A stretch of 64,000 nucleotides of DNA from Empedobacter stercoris (GCF_020281205.1 NZ_JACXZC010000009.1:30565-94564), one strand, 5' to 3'. Shown: positions 42,420-51,370, counted from the first letter of the stretch. Numbers and translations: made by a program. The notes: generated by a model from the letters alone, not told the origin.

Positions 42420-45086
42420 CTAATCAGCCAAATTTGGTCCTAACCAACGTTCCGCTTTTTTTAAATCTATATTTTTACGTTGAGCAAAATCTTCTACTTG
42501 ATCCATTTTAATTTTTCCGACACCAAAATATTTAGCTTTCGGATTCCCAAAATAATATCCCGAAACTGATGAAACAGGGTACATGGCTAACGAACTTGTT
42601 AATTCGATCCCAGCATTTTTCTCAACATCTAATATGTTAAAAATTGTTTCTTTCTCCAAATGATCAGGGCAAGCAGGATAACCAGGAGCAGGACGAATTC
42701 CTTTGTATTTTTCAGCAATTAATTCATTGTTTGCTAAATTTTCGTCAGATGCGTATCCCCAAGCTTCTGTTCGAACATATTTGTGTAAATATTCTGCATA
42801 AGCTTCAGCTAAACGATCAGCAATTGCTTTGACCATAATCGAATTGTAATCGTCCAAGTTCTTTTCGTACGCTTTAGCAACTTCTTCAATTTCTTGACCA
42901 GCAGTTACAGCAAAAGCGCCAATATAATCTTGTATAGTTGAATCTTTCGGTGCTATGAAATCAGCAATTGACATATTTGGTTGATCTTTCGATTTTTTCG
43001 CTTGCTGGCGAAGTGTGTAGAATTCTTCTATTTTAAGATCGTTTTCATCAAACAATTCTATCGTGTCATCGTTTACCGTATTCGCTTTAAATAAACCGTA
43101 AACAGCTTTCGGTCTTGCTAAATTTTCGGCTTCGATTCTGTTTAACATTGACAATGCATCAATGTATAATTCTTTGGCATTTTCACCGACAAGTTCATCA
43201 TCTAAAATCGCAGGGAATTTTCCATGTAAATCCCATGTTTTGAAAAAAGGAGTCCAGTCGATAAATTCTTTTAACTCAGTTACACTTGCTTGATGCGTAA
43301 ATACACCCAATTGATTTGGTTTGAATGGTTTATTTTCTTCAAAATCTAATTGCAATTTATTTTTACGAGCTTCTTCAATTGTTAGGTATTCTTTTGCAAC
43401 AGCGCGATTTAAGAAACCTTCTCTGATTTTAGTATAATCTGTTTCCGTTTCTGTAAATAATTCTGCTTGTTGCGAACCAATTAATTTTTGACAAACGGTA
43501 ACCGAACGCGAAGCGTCTAATACGTGAATGGCTTTGTCATATTGCGGAGCAATTTTAACAGCGGTGTGGGCTTTTGATGTAGTCGCACCTCCAATCATTA
43601 ATGGAATATCGAGATTTAAGCGTTTCATTTCCTTAGCAACATGTACCATTTCGTCTAAAGAAGGTGTTATCAATCCCGAAAGTCCAATTACATCGACTTT
43701 ATTTTTTTGAGCTTCTTCTAAAATTCTTTCAGAAGGGACCATAACACCTAAATCAATAATTTCAAAACCATTACAGCTTAATACAACAGAAACAATATTT
43801 TTTCCGATATCATGTACATCGCCTTTAACAGTTGCTATCAATATTTTAGATGGTTCTTTGTCAGTTTTATTTCTTAGTTTTTCTTCTTCTAAATAAGGTG
43901 TTAAATAGGCTACAGCTTTTTTCATCACACGAGCCGATTTTACAACCTGTGGTAAGAACATTTTACCACTTCCAAATAAATCTCCTACGACATTCATTCC
44001 ATCCATCAATGGACCTTCAATAACTTGAAGTGGTGATTTAATTTGATCTAATGCTTCAGCCGTATCTTCATCTATAAATTCAGTAATCCCTTTTACCAAA
44101 GCTATTTCTATTCGCTTTTCTAAAGGTAATTCACGCCAAGAATCATCTTTCTTTTTTTCTTTTGTAACACCTTTTAAATGTTCTGCAAAATCAATCAATC
44201 GTTCTGTGGCATCATCACGTCTATTCAATAAAACATCTTCAACATGTTCTAATAAGTCTTTTGGAATATCATCATAAATCTCAATCATTTCAGGATTAAC
44301 GATTCCCATATCCATTCCGTGCTGAATTGCGTGGTATAAAAAGGCTGAGTGCATTGCTTCTCGAACTGCATTGTTACCACGAAACGAGAACGAAACATTA
44401 GAAACTCCACCCGAAACTAACGCATAAGGAAGATTTTCTTTGATCCATTTTGTCGCTTCAAAAAAGTCGATTGCATTTCGGCGATGTTCTTCCATTCCTG
44501 TTGCAACAGGGAAAATATTAACATCAAAAATGATGTCTTTTGGATTGAATTTTACTTGATTGACCAATATATCATACGAGCGTTTTACGATTTCAATACG
44601 ACGTTGGTAATTATCAGCTTGACCTTTTTCATCAAATGCCATTACAACAGTTGCAGCACCGTAACGTTTGATTTTTTTGGCGTGCTCGATGAATAATTCT
44701 TCTCCTTCTTTTAAAGAAATAGAGTTGACAATTGCTTTTCCTTGTACATTTTTTAATCCAGCTTCGATGATTTCCCATTTAGAAGAATCAATCATAATCG
44801 GAACTTTTGAAATATCAGGCTCGGAAGCAATTAATCGTAAATATTTTACCATTGAAGCTACACCATCAAGCATGCCTTCGTCCATGTTGATGTCGATAAT
44901 TTGTGCGCCACCATCTACTTGATCACGCGCAACTTGAAGTGCTTCTTCAAATTTTTCTTCTTTGATTAATCGTAAGAATTTTTTTGAACCAGTTACATTT
45001 GTGCGTTCTCCAACGTTTACAAAGTTTGAATTTTCGCGTACAATTAATGGTTCTAATCCAGAAAGTTGAATTTTTACGCTTGACAT
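42420..45086 (-). CDS. metH: methionine synthase, folate-, cobalamin- and SAM-binding part
   Basis: An 888-residue protein equal to MetH modules 2-4. The pterin domain has [18 protein letters not shown] (about residues 23-40). The B12 domain has the DxHxxG motif in [12 protein letters not shown] and the [11 protein letters not shown] and [13 protein letters not shown] segments, so it binds cobalamin base-off. The C-terminal activation domain has [15 protein letters not shown] for reductive methylation with SAM. The homocysteine-binding module is encoded by the preceding gene, whose 3' end overlaps this start by 13 bp, so the two products must act together. The start is the ATG giving [14 protein letters not shown]. 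Confidence 0.94.
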   Translation of the reverse strand: MSSVKIQLSGLEPLIVRENSNFVNVGERTNVTGSKKFLRLIKEEKFEEALQVARDQVDGGAQIIDINMDEGMLDGVASMVKYLRLIASEPDISKVPIMIDSSKWEIIEAGLKNVQGKAIVNSISLKEGEELFIEHAKKIKRYGAATVVMAFDEKGQADNYQRRIEIVKRSYDILVNQVKFNPKDIIFDVNIFPVATGMEEHRRNAIDFFEATKWIKENLPYALVSGGVSNVSFSFRGNNAVREAMHSAFLYHAIQHGMDMGIVNPEMIEIYDDIPKDLLEHVEDVLLNRRDDATERLIDFAEHLKGVTKEKKKDDSWRELPLEKRIEIALVKGITEFIDEDTAEALDQIKSPLQVIEGPLMDGMNVVGDLFGSGKMFLPQVVKSARVMKKAVAYLTPYLEEEKLRNKTDKEPSKILIATVKGDVHDIGKNIVSVVLSCNGFEIIDLGVMVPSERILEEAQKNKVDVIGLSGLITPSLDEMVHVAKEMKRLNLDIPLMIGGATTSKAHTAVKIAPQYDKAIHVLDASRSVTVCQKLIGSQQAELFTETETDYTKIREGFLNRAVAKEYLTIEEARKNKLQLDFEENKPFKPNQLGVFTHQASVTELKEFIDWTPFFKTWDLHGKFPAILDDELVGENAKELYIDALSMLNRIEAENLARPKAVYGLFKANTVNDDTIELFDENDLKIEEFYTLRQQAKKSKDQPNMSIADFIAPKDSTIQDYIGAFAVTAGQEIEEVAKAYEKNLDDYNSIMVKAIADRLAEAYAEYLHKYVRTEAWGYASDENLANNELIAEKYKGIRPAPGYPACPDHLEKETIFNILDVEKNAGIELTSSLAMYPVSSVSGYYFGNPKAKYFGVGKIKMDQVEDFAQRKNIDLKKAERWLGPNLAD

Positions 45087-46072
45087 GCTACATTGATTTT
45101 TCGAGGTTCGTATTCTTTTGCTAAATCTGCCATTAATTTGATATGATCTGGTGTTGTTCCGCAACAACCACCAATAATATTGACCAATTTCTTCTCTAAA
45201 AATGGACGAATATGTTCACGCATCATTTCTGCTGTTTCGTCATATCCACCAAAAGCATTAGGTAAACCTGCATTTGGATATGCACTTACATAAAAAGGAG
45301 CTTTTTCTGCTAAAACTTCTAAGTATGGAATTAAATCTGTAGCGCCTAACGCACAGTTTAAGCCAACTGAAAGTAAATCAATATGTTCTAAAGAAATAAG
45401 GAATGCCTCAGTTGTTTGTCCAGAAAGTGTGCGTCCAGATTTATCTGTTATCGTACCTGAAGCCATTAATGGAACGTTGATTCCAGTTTTTTCGATCGCA
45501 TCTTGAATGCCATAAAATGCTGCTTTAGCATTTAGGGTATCAAAAATAGTTTCAACCAACAATACATCAACACCTGCTTCTAACATTGTTTTAGCTTGTC
45601 GAAAATAAACATTAGCTAAAGTGTCAAAATCGATGTCACGGTAACTTGGGTCATTCACTTGAGGTGAAATCGATGCTGTTTTATTTGTAGGACCTAAAGA
45701 ACCAACAACAAGTCGAGGTTTGTCTGGAGTAGAATATTCCGCACAAGCTTCTTTCGCTAAACGAACGGCTTCCGAATTTAATTCATCAACTAAATCAACC
45801 ATATCATAATCAATCATCGAAATGATATTCGCATTAAATGTATTTGTTTCAATTAAATCTGCGCCAGCAGCTAAATACTCTCTATGAATATCTTTGATAA
45901 TTTGTGGTTGTGTTAACACCAATAAATCGTTATTTCCTTTTAAAGATGTATGGAAATTTCTGAATCTTTCTCCTCTGTAATCTTCCTCTTGCAAATTGTG
46001 CTTTTGGATCATTGTTCCCATAGCACCATCTAAAATAACAATACGTTCTTTTAGTATATCGTTTAATTTCAT
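45074..46072 (-). CDS. metH: methionine synthase, homocysteine-binding part
   Basis: A 332-residue homocysteine S-methyltransferase domain, the first module of MetH as a separate gene. It contains [19 protein letters not shown], the zinc ligands Cys in [12 protein letters not shown] (about 238) and [11 protein letters not shown] (about 302-303), and [13 protein letters not shown]. It activates homocysteine for methyl transfer from methylcobalamin held by the partner protein. A SAM-I-type riboswitch lies directly upstream, ending 17 nt before the start codon. The gene overlaps the next metH gene by 13 bp. Confidence 0.93.
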   Translation of the reverse strand: MKLNDILKERIVILDGAMGTMIQKHNLQEEDYRGERFRNFHTSLKGNNDLLVLTQPQIIKDIHREYLAAGADLIETNTFNANIISMIDYDMVDLVDELNSEAVRLAKEACAEYSTPDKPRLVVGSLGPTNKTASISPQVNDPSYRDIDFDTLANVYFRQAKTMLEAGVDVLLVETIFDTLNAKAAFYGIQDAIEKTGINVPLMASGTITDKSGRTLSGQTTEAFLISLEHIDLLSVGLNCALGATDLIPYLEVLAEKAPFYVSAYPNAGLPNAFGGYDETAEMMREHIRPFLEKKLVNIIGGCCGTTPDHIKLMADLAKEYEPRKINVACQA

Positions 46073-46088
46073 TTTACTATTTTATTAA

Positions 46089-46218
46089 AACCTTATGGGA
46101 AGAATTGCGAGGTAAGTCCTTATCTTTCTCTTTTTTGAGTAGGATGTAGCACCCAACTTTCCTTTGGGTTGCCAAGATATCTACGGGCCTAATCCCTCCA
46201 TCTATTCTTTATAAGGTT
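46089..46218 (-). promoter_or_regulatory. SAM-I-type (S-box) riboswitch upstream of split metH
   Basis: On the minus strand this region has the S-box core: TGGAGGGAT, GGCCC, CTTGGCAACC, and GGTGCTACATCC. The closing P1 helix is visible as AACCTTAT with AAGAAT at the 5' end, pairing with ATTCTT and ATAAGGTT at the 3' end around a CCC bulge. SAM binding should lower expression of the methionine synthase genes. There is no separate terminator between the aptamer and the ATG; the 3' strand of P1 ends 16 nt before the start codon, so control of translation initiation is more likely than transcription termination. Confidence 0.85.
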
Positions 46219-46223
46219 ATCTG

Positions 46224-46231
46224 CAAAATTA
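46224..46231 (-). promoter_or_regulatory. -7 promoter element TAATTTTG for the metH operon
   Basis: On the minus strand this reads TAATTTTG, an exact TAnnTTTG match, only five bases before the 5' strand of the riboswitch P1 helix. Transcription would therefore start at the very beginning of the aptamer, as expected for a riboswitch leader. Confidence 0.65.
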
Positions 46232-46253
46232 TCCATTCCTTTTAAAATAAAAA

Positions 46254-46266
46254 AATGATAATCATT
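46254..46266. promoter_or_regulatory. Fur-box-like palindrome upstream of the metH promoter
   Basis: AATGATAATCATT is a perfect 6-1-6 inverted repeat and matches the core of the classical GATAATGATAATCATTATC Fur box. It lies just upstream of where the -33 region of the metH operon promoter should be. Whether a Fur-family protein binds here is not known. Confidence 0.35.
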
Positions 46267-46602
46267 ATAATTATTATTTGAAGAAGACATGTCAAAATAA
46301 GTTAATCATTCCATAAACTTAACCTGATTATTTTTGGTTGTAAAATCATTGACGTAGAAAAATATTCTTACAATACGTTAATTGATGTAAAAAATATCTT
46401 TAATACTTATTTGAGATGTTTTAAATTAGAATATTATTAGGTTTTTTTAATTTTCCAGAATTAATTAGAAGATTTGTTTTTACTTTTTAATCATTTTTAT
46501 AGAATCAAATCATTAAATAATAAAAATTTTAGAAAATAATTCTGAAATTAAATCATATTAGAACTTTAATTAGAAAATTATAAATAAATGTATGTTTTAA
46601 TA
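46267..46602. other. AT-rich intergenic stretch between two divergent riboswitch leaders
   Basis: I see no gene, RNA or repeat here beyond the promoters and the palindrome at its edges. Confidence 0.4.
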
Positions 46603-46635
46603 TTTGGAAAATTGAAATAGTTTGTACTAAATTTG
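46603..46635 (+). promoter_or_regulatory. full Bacteroidota-type promoter of homoserine dehydrogenase gene
   Basis: TTTG (46603-46606), a 21-bp spacer and TAAATTTG (46628-46635) match the Bacteroidota -33/-7 promoter. Transcription should begin near 46641, about 25 nt before the riboswitch aptamer. Confidence 0.75.
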
Positions 46636-46665
46636 CCCTCAGAAATAGCTCAAGTAAAATTTTAT

Positions 46666-46762
46666 ATTTTATCAAGAAAAGTGGAGGGAAATGGCCCTAA
46701 GAAACTTTAGCAACCTGATTACAATCAAGGTGCTAATTCCATCCTGTTAAGGGAAGATAAAT
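46666..46762 (+). promoter_or_regulatory. SAM-I-type (S-box) riboswitch upstream of homoserine dehydrogenase
   Basis: The S-box core is present in order: TTATCAAGAAAAGTGGAGGG, AATGGCCC, TTAGCAACC, a variable hairpin TGATTACAATCA, GGTGCTAATTCCA. P1 is closed by ATTTTATC with GATAAAT at 46756-46762. It should repress the homoserine dehydrogenase gene when SAM is high. The 118 bp between the aptamer and the ATG contain a small CAGTATTA/TAATAC hairpin but no classic terminator, so the expression platform is unresolved. Confidence 0.85.
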
Positions 46763-46880
46763 AACTACGATAACCATCATTCAGTATTATTCTTAATACA
46801 ACTGATTCAATTGTTATTATTTTAAAATTTCCTTTTTTCTTCACATTTTCTGATAAAATCAATAGTAAAGAAATAAATAA

Positions 46881-48062
46881 ATGAAAAAAATAAATATCGG
46901 ATTATTCGGATTTGGAGTAGTAGGAGAGGGGATTTATAAGGTTTTAGAAGAGAAACCACAATTAAATGCAGCGATTAAAAAAATTGTAATTAAAGATGAT
47001 TCTAAAATAAGAAATGCACCAACTGAATTATTCTCGACAAATGCAGAAGATATTTTAAATGATGATGAAATAAATGTTGTGGTAGAATTGATTTCTGATC
47101 CAGATGCAGCTTATGATATCATCAAAAAAGCTTTTGTTAATGGGAAACATGTTGTAAGTGCCAATAAAAAATTGATTGCTGACCATCACAAAGAATTATT
47201 AGAATTACAAGAACAAAACAATGTTTCTTTCCTTTATGAAGCCTCTGTTTGTGGTTCTGTACCAATTATTCGAAATTTAGAAGAATATTTCGATAATGAT
47301 TTATTGAATTATGTTTCTGGAATCGTGAATGGAACAACAAATTACATCTTGACTAAAATGGCGAATGAAAATGAATCGTATCAAGATGCTTTGAAAGCAG
47401 CACAAGAAAGTGGTTTTGCTGAAGCTGATCCAACGGCAGATGTGGAAGGTTTTGATGCAGCGAGTAAATTGTCGATTATTACATTACATGCTTTTGGTAA
47501 AAAAATTGAAGTAGAAGCTATTATTTGTAAAGGGATTACTGCTTTGAAAGTTGAAGATTTTAAATATGCGAACGAAAAAAATTACACAATTAAGCTAATT
47601 GCGAATTCAAAAATAAATCATCAAACAGGAGAAATTACGTCTACAGTTTTACCAACTTTTGTTGAGCTTAATAAAACGATAGCTTTAGTAAATAATGAAT
47701 ACAATGGTGTATTGATCGGAAGTTCGCTTTCCGATGAGCAGTTTTTATATGGAAAAGGAGCAGGGCGTTTCCCTACATCTTCAGCGGTTTTGAGTGATAT
47801 TTCTGCGTTGAAATATGACTATAAATATTCGATTCGAAAATATGAAAATCAACACGAGGGTATTTTTAATCAAAATGGGAAAAAACGTGTTTACATTGGA
47901 TTTGAAAACCAAACAGATGATGTTTCAAGTTTTTTTGAGGAAATAGAAGAACGTTATCAGAGTAAAAATTACAACCATATAGTTGGTGTAATTGATATTG
48001 AGAAGCTTAAACAAAAAGAAATTATAGAAAATACAAATCTTTCAATAATTGCTTTTGAGTAA
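46881..48062 (+). CDS. hom: homoserine dehydrogenase
   Basis: A 393-residue NAD(P)-dependent enzyme that reduces aspartate semialdehyde to homoserine, the branch to methionine and threonine. It has the N-terminal Rossmann motif IGLFGFGVVGEGIYKVL, then VVSANKKLIADH, EASVCGSVPIIRNLEEY, GIVNGTTNYILTKM and the catalytic-region EADPTADVEGFDAASKL. It is a stand-alone enzyme, not fused to aspartokinase, and its C-terminal part is shorter than in ACT-domain forms. The SAM riboswitch in its leader indicates that this copy serves methionine synthesis. It ends at a bidirectional hairpin. Confidence 0.94.
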   Translation: MKKINIGLFGFGVVGEGIYKVLEEKPQLNAAIKKIVIKDDSKIRNAPTELFSTNAEDILNDDEINVVVELISDPDAAYDIIKKAFVNGKHVVSANKKLIADHHKELLELQEQNNVSFLYEASVCGSVPIIRNLEEYFDNDLLNYVSGIVNGTTNYILTKMANENESYQDALKAAQESGFAEADPTADVEGFDAASKLSIITLHAFGKKIEVEAIICKGITALKVEDFKYANEKNYTIKLIANSKINHQTGEITSTVLPTFVELNKTIALVNNEYNGVLIGSSLSDEQFLYGKGAGRFPTSSAVLSDISALKYDYKYSIRKYENQHEGIFNQNGKKRVYIGFENQTDDVSSFFEEIEERYQSKNYNHIVGVIDIEKLKQKEIIENTNLSIIAFE

Positions 48063-48072
48063 TATTTAGGAT

Positions 48073-48104
48073 AAAAAGCCTTAAATTATCTTGAGGCTTT
48101 TTTT
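48073..48104. terminator. bidirectional terminator after homoserine dehydrogenase
   Basis: Arms AAAAAGCCT and AGGCTTTTT, extended by AA/TT after one mismatch, with A and T tails at opposite ends between convergent genes. Confidence 0.8.
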
Positions 48105-48108
48105 AAAT

Positions 48109-48555
48109 CTAAAAATTAGGGCCTTTAAAATACTTTTCCAATAGGATTTTAAATGATTTGTTTTTAATAAGTCCAGAATAGGTCATTTCTATTCTAAGAT
48201 CTTTTGAGATTAAAACCCAATACGGATAATTAATCTGTTCGTTTGTTGAAATAAATTCCTCAACAAAAGCATGTAGTTTTTCTTTAGGTTGATAAACTTT
48301 TTCTAAAAAATAAATAGTATCATGCGACTCTGCATCTACTTCTAAATAATAAACTTCGTTATTTAAAAAGTGGAATAAACTCTTATCTTTTTCAATTTGT
48401 TTTTTTTGAATTAAGCAATAGCTGCACCACTTTGTTGAAAAAAAGAGCAATATAGGTTTCGGTTTTTCATGGAAATTAGAATTTAATTTATCGAATGAAA
48501 TTTGTGCTTGACTATAAATTGATAACAGTAGAAAAATGATGTGTAATTTTTTCAT
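48109..48555 (-). CDS. periplasmic thioredoxin-like protein coupled to a TonB receptor
   Basis: A 148-residue exported protein with a signal peptide (MKKLHIIFLLLSIYSQAQ) and a thioredoxin-like domain. The redox motif is FFSTKWCSYCLIQKKQI (CxxC at about residues 44-47), and YPYWVLISKDLRI holds the cis-Pro region. It is likely a periplasmic thiol-disulfide protein. Its start codon overlaps the stop of the TonB receptor gene by one base (TAATG), so it is translated together with the receptor. It may keep thiols reduced in the receptor's CNVC motif or in a metal chaperone; this is inference from position. Confidence 0.82.
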   Translation of the reverse strand: MKKLHIIFLLLSIYSQAQISFDKLNSNFHEKPKPILLFFSTKWCSYCLIQKKQIEKDKSLFHFLNNEVYYLEVDAESHDTIYFLEKVYQPKEKLHAFVEEFISTNEQINYPYWVLISKDLRIEMTYSGLIKNKSFKILLEKYFKGPNF

Positions 48556-50612
48556 TATTTTAAGTTATAACGAATTCCGAAAAAACCACGAGTACCCTGC
48601 ATTGCTGTATAACTGTAATCATTTGGTTCAAAAATAACATCATTCCTACCTTGTGGAGGTGTTACGCCATTTCCCGGTTCTCCAAAAGGATCCCACCAAC
48701 GAGCAATGACATCACCTTTTGGTAAGACATTAAAAAGATTTTTTACGCCACCATAGATTTCAATATTGTTTTTAAATGATTTGGTAAATTGAATATTTGC
48801 TATAAAAGTTGGTTTTGAATATTCTGGACGATAATCATTTTCCACACGAGGTAATTTCATTTTGTCATTATAATTGGCGGTTAAATCAACACTTAAATTT
48901 TTTTTGAATGCATAACTTGCTAAGAAATTTCCAGACCATTTTGGAGCATGATATTGTACTTCTTTTTTTCCATTTTCGTTTTTGTACACATCCATATACG
49001 TTGCGCCAAGCATTATTTTTAGCGGAAAATCAAATGTTGCATCTACGTTCAAAGATACCCCTTGAGAAATTGCGTGTCCGTTTAAATTGTCGTAGATAAT
49101 CTTTGTCTCATCTGTGTCTGTGTCCGCAATAATTTTATTTGTAAAATAAGAATAGAATGTTGTGAAATCAAAGTTTAATGCTGCAAAAGAAGTTGGTAAT
49201 TTGAATACATAATTAATATTTCCATTATATGATTTTTCAGGTTTTAATTCATTTTCAAAAACTACTTGTCTAGCTCCAGTTAATGCACGATGATCTTCTG
49301 TAAATACATTTACAACACGAAATCCCGTACCAAAACTAGCTCTTAAAGTATGATACGATAAAGGTGAAAGTTTGTATGCAATTCTTGGAGAATGTATTCC
49401 TTTATGTATTTTGTCGTAATCAAATCGATAACCAAGTAATACTTTATTTTCAGCATTCAAAGTCCATTCGTCTTGTAGAAAAACACCAGGAATAGGAGTA
49501 TTCATTGGATTGTTCTTGATTAGATTATTATGTTCATCATATTCTCCAGCACCTCTTGTGTTATCATCATAATACGTATATTTAAACGATGATCCTAAAA
49601 GTAAACTATGTTGTCCAATTATTTTATCCCAATAGGCTTGAGCAAAAATAACTTGTTGTTTACCTTGATAAGATTCTGGACCATAAAATGAATTCTGTTG
49701 GTGAAAATTATACGAAAATTGAGTCATTATTTTCTCTTTTACAGGTAATTGATACATTCCGATCGCCTCAAAACGATTTGTCATAATACTTTCGGCGTAA
49801 ACTTCATCACCTCCTCGGTGTAATTTACGTTTCCAATTCATTTCACCTCCCCAACGATCTTCGTATAAATAACGTAACGCAACTGATGCTGTTCTATTTT
49901 CTTGACGTTCAAAATCAAATTTATTAAATAACGTGAAACGATCTTGTAGTGTTGCATCCGTAAATCCGTCGTTATTTTTATCTTTTTTATTTCCATATTT
50001 AAAGTAATTAAAACCAAATAAACTATTCACTTTTTGTCTAATATTATACTTGTATCCTCCATCAAGATTGGTTTCTAACCATGAAGTTGTAAAAGCATCT
50101 ATAGATAATTTCGGAGCAGATTTCGGAGATTTTGTAATCACATTAATTATTCCACCCATGGCTTCTGTTCCATAAAGTGAAGAAGCTGGTCCTTTAACGA
50201 CTTCTATACGTTCTACCAAAGAATTTGGAATTCCACTCAATCCATAAACTGTAGATAGAGAAGAAACAATTGGCATTCCGTCAATTAAAATCATGGTATA
50301 TGGACCTTCCATTCCGTTAATATGAATATCACCTGTGTTGCAAACGTTACAGTTTAGTTGTGGTTGAACACCATTTATTAATTGTACAACATCAAAAAGT
50401 GATGAGGTTGGATTTTTTTTTAAAAAATTTGTAGTGTAAATTTCAATAGGCACGGGGCTATCAGATTTTTTTATAGCTTTCATAGTGCCTGTAACTACCA
50501 CTTCATTTAATTTTTCGGTAGAATCTTTTACTATTAAACTATCATTATTTATGTTTTGGGAGAGTGCAAGTAATGGTAAAGTTGAAATGAGGATGCTTAA
50601 AGTATTTTTCAT
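48555..50612 (-). CDS. TonB-dependent receptor, probably metal- or siderophore-related
   Basis: A 685-residue outer-membrane receptor with a signal peptide (MKNTLSILISTLPLLALSQ) and a TonB-box-like EVVVTGT segment. The plug domain carries NCNVCNTGDIHINGMEGPYTM and LVERIEVVKGPASSLYGTEAMGGIINVITKSP. A full barrel follows and ends FFGIRYNLK. The paired cysteines in the plug (CNVC, about residues 87-90) are unusual for such receptors. The gene is divergent from a DtxR/MntR-type repressor and has a palindrome over its predicted promoter, so its substrate is probably a metal ion or chelate (iron or manganese). No carboxypeptidase-like N-terminal domain is present. Confidence 0.88.
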   Translation of the reverse strand: MKNTLSILISTLPLLALSQNINNDSLIVKDSTEKLNEVVVTGTMKAIKKSDSPVPIEIYTTNFLKKNPTSSLFDVVQLINGVQPQLNCNVCNTGDIHINGMEGPYTMILIDGMPIVSSLSTVYGLSGIPNSLVERIEVVKGPASSLYGTEAMGGIINVITKSPKSAPKLSIDAFTTSWLETNLDGGYKYNIRQKVNSLFGFNYFKYGNKKDKNNDGFTDATLQDRFTLFNKFDFERQENRTASVALRYLYEDRWGGEMNWKRKLHRGGDEVYAESIMTNRFEAIGMYQLPVKEKIMTQFSYNFHQQNSFYGPESYQGKQQVIFAQAYWDKIIGQHSLLLGSSFKYTYYDDNTRGAGEYDEHNNLIKNNPMNTPIPGVFLQDEWTLNAENKVLLGYRFDYDKIHKGIHSPRIAYKLSPLSYHTLRASFGTGFRVVNVFTEDHRALTGARQVVFENELKPEKSYNGNINYVFKLPTSFAALNFDFTTFYSYFTNKIIADTDTDETKIIYDNLNGHAISQGVSLNVDATFDFPLKIMLGATYMDVYKNENGKKEVQYHAPKWSGNFLASYAFKKNLSVDLTANYNDKMKLPRVENDYRPEYSKPTFIANIQFTKSFKNNIEIYGGVKNLFNVLPKGDVIARWWDPFGEPGNGVTPPQGRNDVIFEPNDYSYTAMQGTRGFFGIRYNLK

Positions 50613-50621
50613 GCTGTATTT

Positions 50622-50632
50622 ATTAGACTAAT
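50622..50632. promoter_or_regulatory. candidate DtxR/MntR operator half (ATTAGACTAAT)
   Basis: A perfect 5-1-5 inverted repeat in the leader of the TonB receptor gene, with the same TTAG/CTAA half sites as the larger palindrome 7 bp away. It is a possible second site for the divergent DtxR-type repressor. Confidence 0.35.
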
Positions 50633-50638
50633 TTAAAA

Positions 50639-50654
50639 GTTAGACAAATCTAAC
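50639..50654. promoter_or_regulatory. candidate DtxR/MntR operator covering the TonB receptor -7 element
   Basis: GTTAGACAAATCTAAC is a perfect 6-4-6 inverted repeat. On the minus strand positions 50652-50645 read TAGATTTG, an exact TAnnTTTG -7 element for the receptor operon, so a protein bound to the palindrome would block RNA polymerase. The TTAG/CTAA half-sites resemble DtxR-family operators in other phyla. Confidence 0.5.
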
Positions 50655-50701
50655 AAAAATATTATTAAAAATGAATTTTTTAATTTTACTTAATTTTCAA
50701 C

Positions 50702-50709
50702 TATATTTG
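50702..50709 (+). promoter_or_regulatory. -7 promoter element TATATTTG for the DtxR-type gene
   Basis: An exact TAnnTTTG match ending only four bases before the ATG at 50714. The expected start of transcription falls on or next to the start codon, which predicts a leaderless or nearly leaderless mRNA. Confidence 0.55.
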
Positions 50710-50713
50710 TTTT

Positions 50714-51370
50714 ATGAATTCATTGGTCGAAGAAAATTACCTAAAAGCATTATTTCATCTTTCTGAAAATGGTAAAGGAGAAGTGAATGTGAAGGATTTG
50801 AGTAAGCATTTGGAAATAAAAATGCCTACTGTAAACAGTATGATGAAAAAATTAGCTGAAAAAGAATTGGTGATCTATGAATCGTATAAACCACTTCGGT
50901 TATCTGATAAAGGAATTTTGAAAGCATCTTTGATTGTACGAAAACATCGATTAACGGAAATGTTTTTGGTCGAAAAAATGGGATTTGGTTGGGAAGAAGT
51001 ACATGAAATTGCAGAGCAAATAGAACATATTCAAAGTCCTTCTTTTTTTGATAAAATGGATGAAATTTTAAATTATCCCAAATTAGATCCACATGGCTCG
51101 CCAATTCCAGATAAATATGGAAATGTAGAGTTTGTTCACTATAAAAAATTGTCTGAATTTCAGCAAGGAGATTTAGTTGAAATTTGTGCTGTTATAGGTT
51201 CTTCGGATGAATTTTTAAAATATCTGAATTCGAAAAACATTCAGCTAAATGATAAAATAAAGATCATTTCAATTGAGGAATTTGATGGAACTATGACGGT
51301 AGAATTTCTTGAAACAAATGAAATTGAAACTTTTAGTAATCATGTAACGTCAAGGTTGTTAGGTAAATAA
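50714..51370 (+). CDS. DtxR/MntR family metal-dependent transcriptional regulator
   Basis: A 218-residue repressor. Residues about 1-65 form the winged helix (EENYLKALFHLSENGKGEVNVKDLSKHLEIKMPTVNSMMKKLAEKELV). About 65-140 form the metal-binding dimerisation domain, with HRLTEMFLVEKMGFGWEEVHEIAEQIEHIQ and DPHGSPIP carrying the His, Glu and Met/Cys-position ligands. About 150-216 form a FeoA/SH3-like domain, as in IdeR-type members. With Fe2+ or Mn2+ bound it should repress metal uptake genes, here most likely the divergent TonB receptor and possibly itself. Its stop codon overlaps the start of the next gene (TAATG). Confidence 0.92.
   Translation: MNSLVEENYLKALFHLSENGKGEVNVKDLSKHLEIKMPTVNSMMKKLAEKELVIYESYKPLRLSDKGILKASLIVRKHRLTEMFLVEKMGFGWEEVHEIAEQIEHIQSPSFFDKMDEILNYPKLDPHGSPIPDKYGNVEFVHYKKLSEFQQGDLVEICAVIGSSDEFLKYLNSKNIQLNDKIKIISIEEFDGTMTVEFLETNEIETFSNHVTSRLLGK

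Noticed and set aside
44484..44922. Plus-strand open frames over metH
   Set aside because: They lie entirely within a catalytic domain with full motif conservation on the other strand.
45087..45167. Longer start for the second metH gene
   Set aside because: The added 27 residues come from another frame of the upstream metH gene and look uncoded; [11 protein letters not shown] is the natural start.
46740..46860. A classical intrinsic terminator as expression platform of the hom riboswitch
   Set aside because: The CAGTATTA/TAATAC hairpin is weak and is not followed by a T run, so termination control is not supported.
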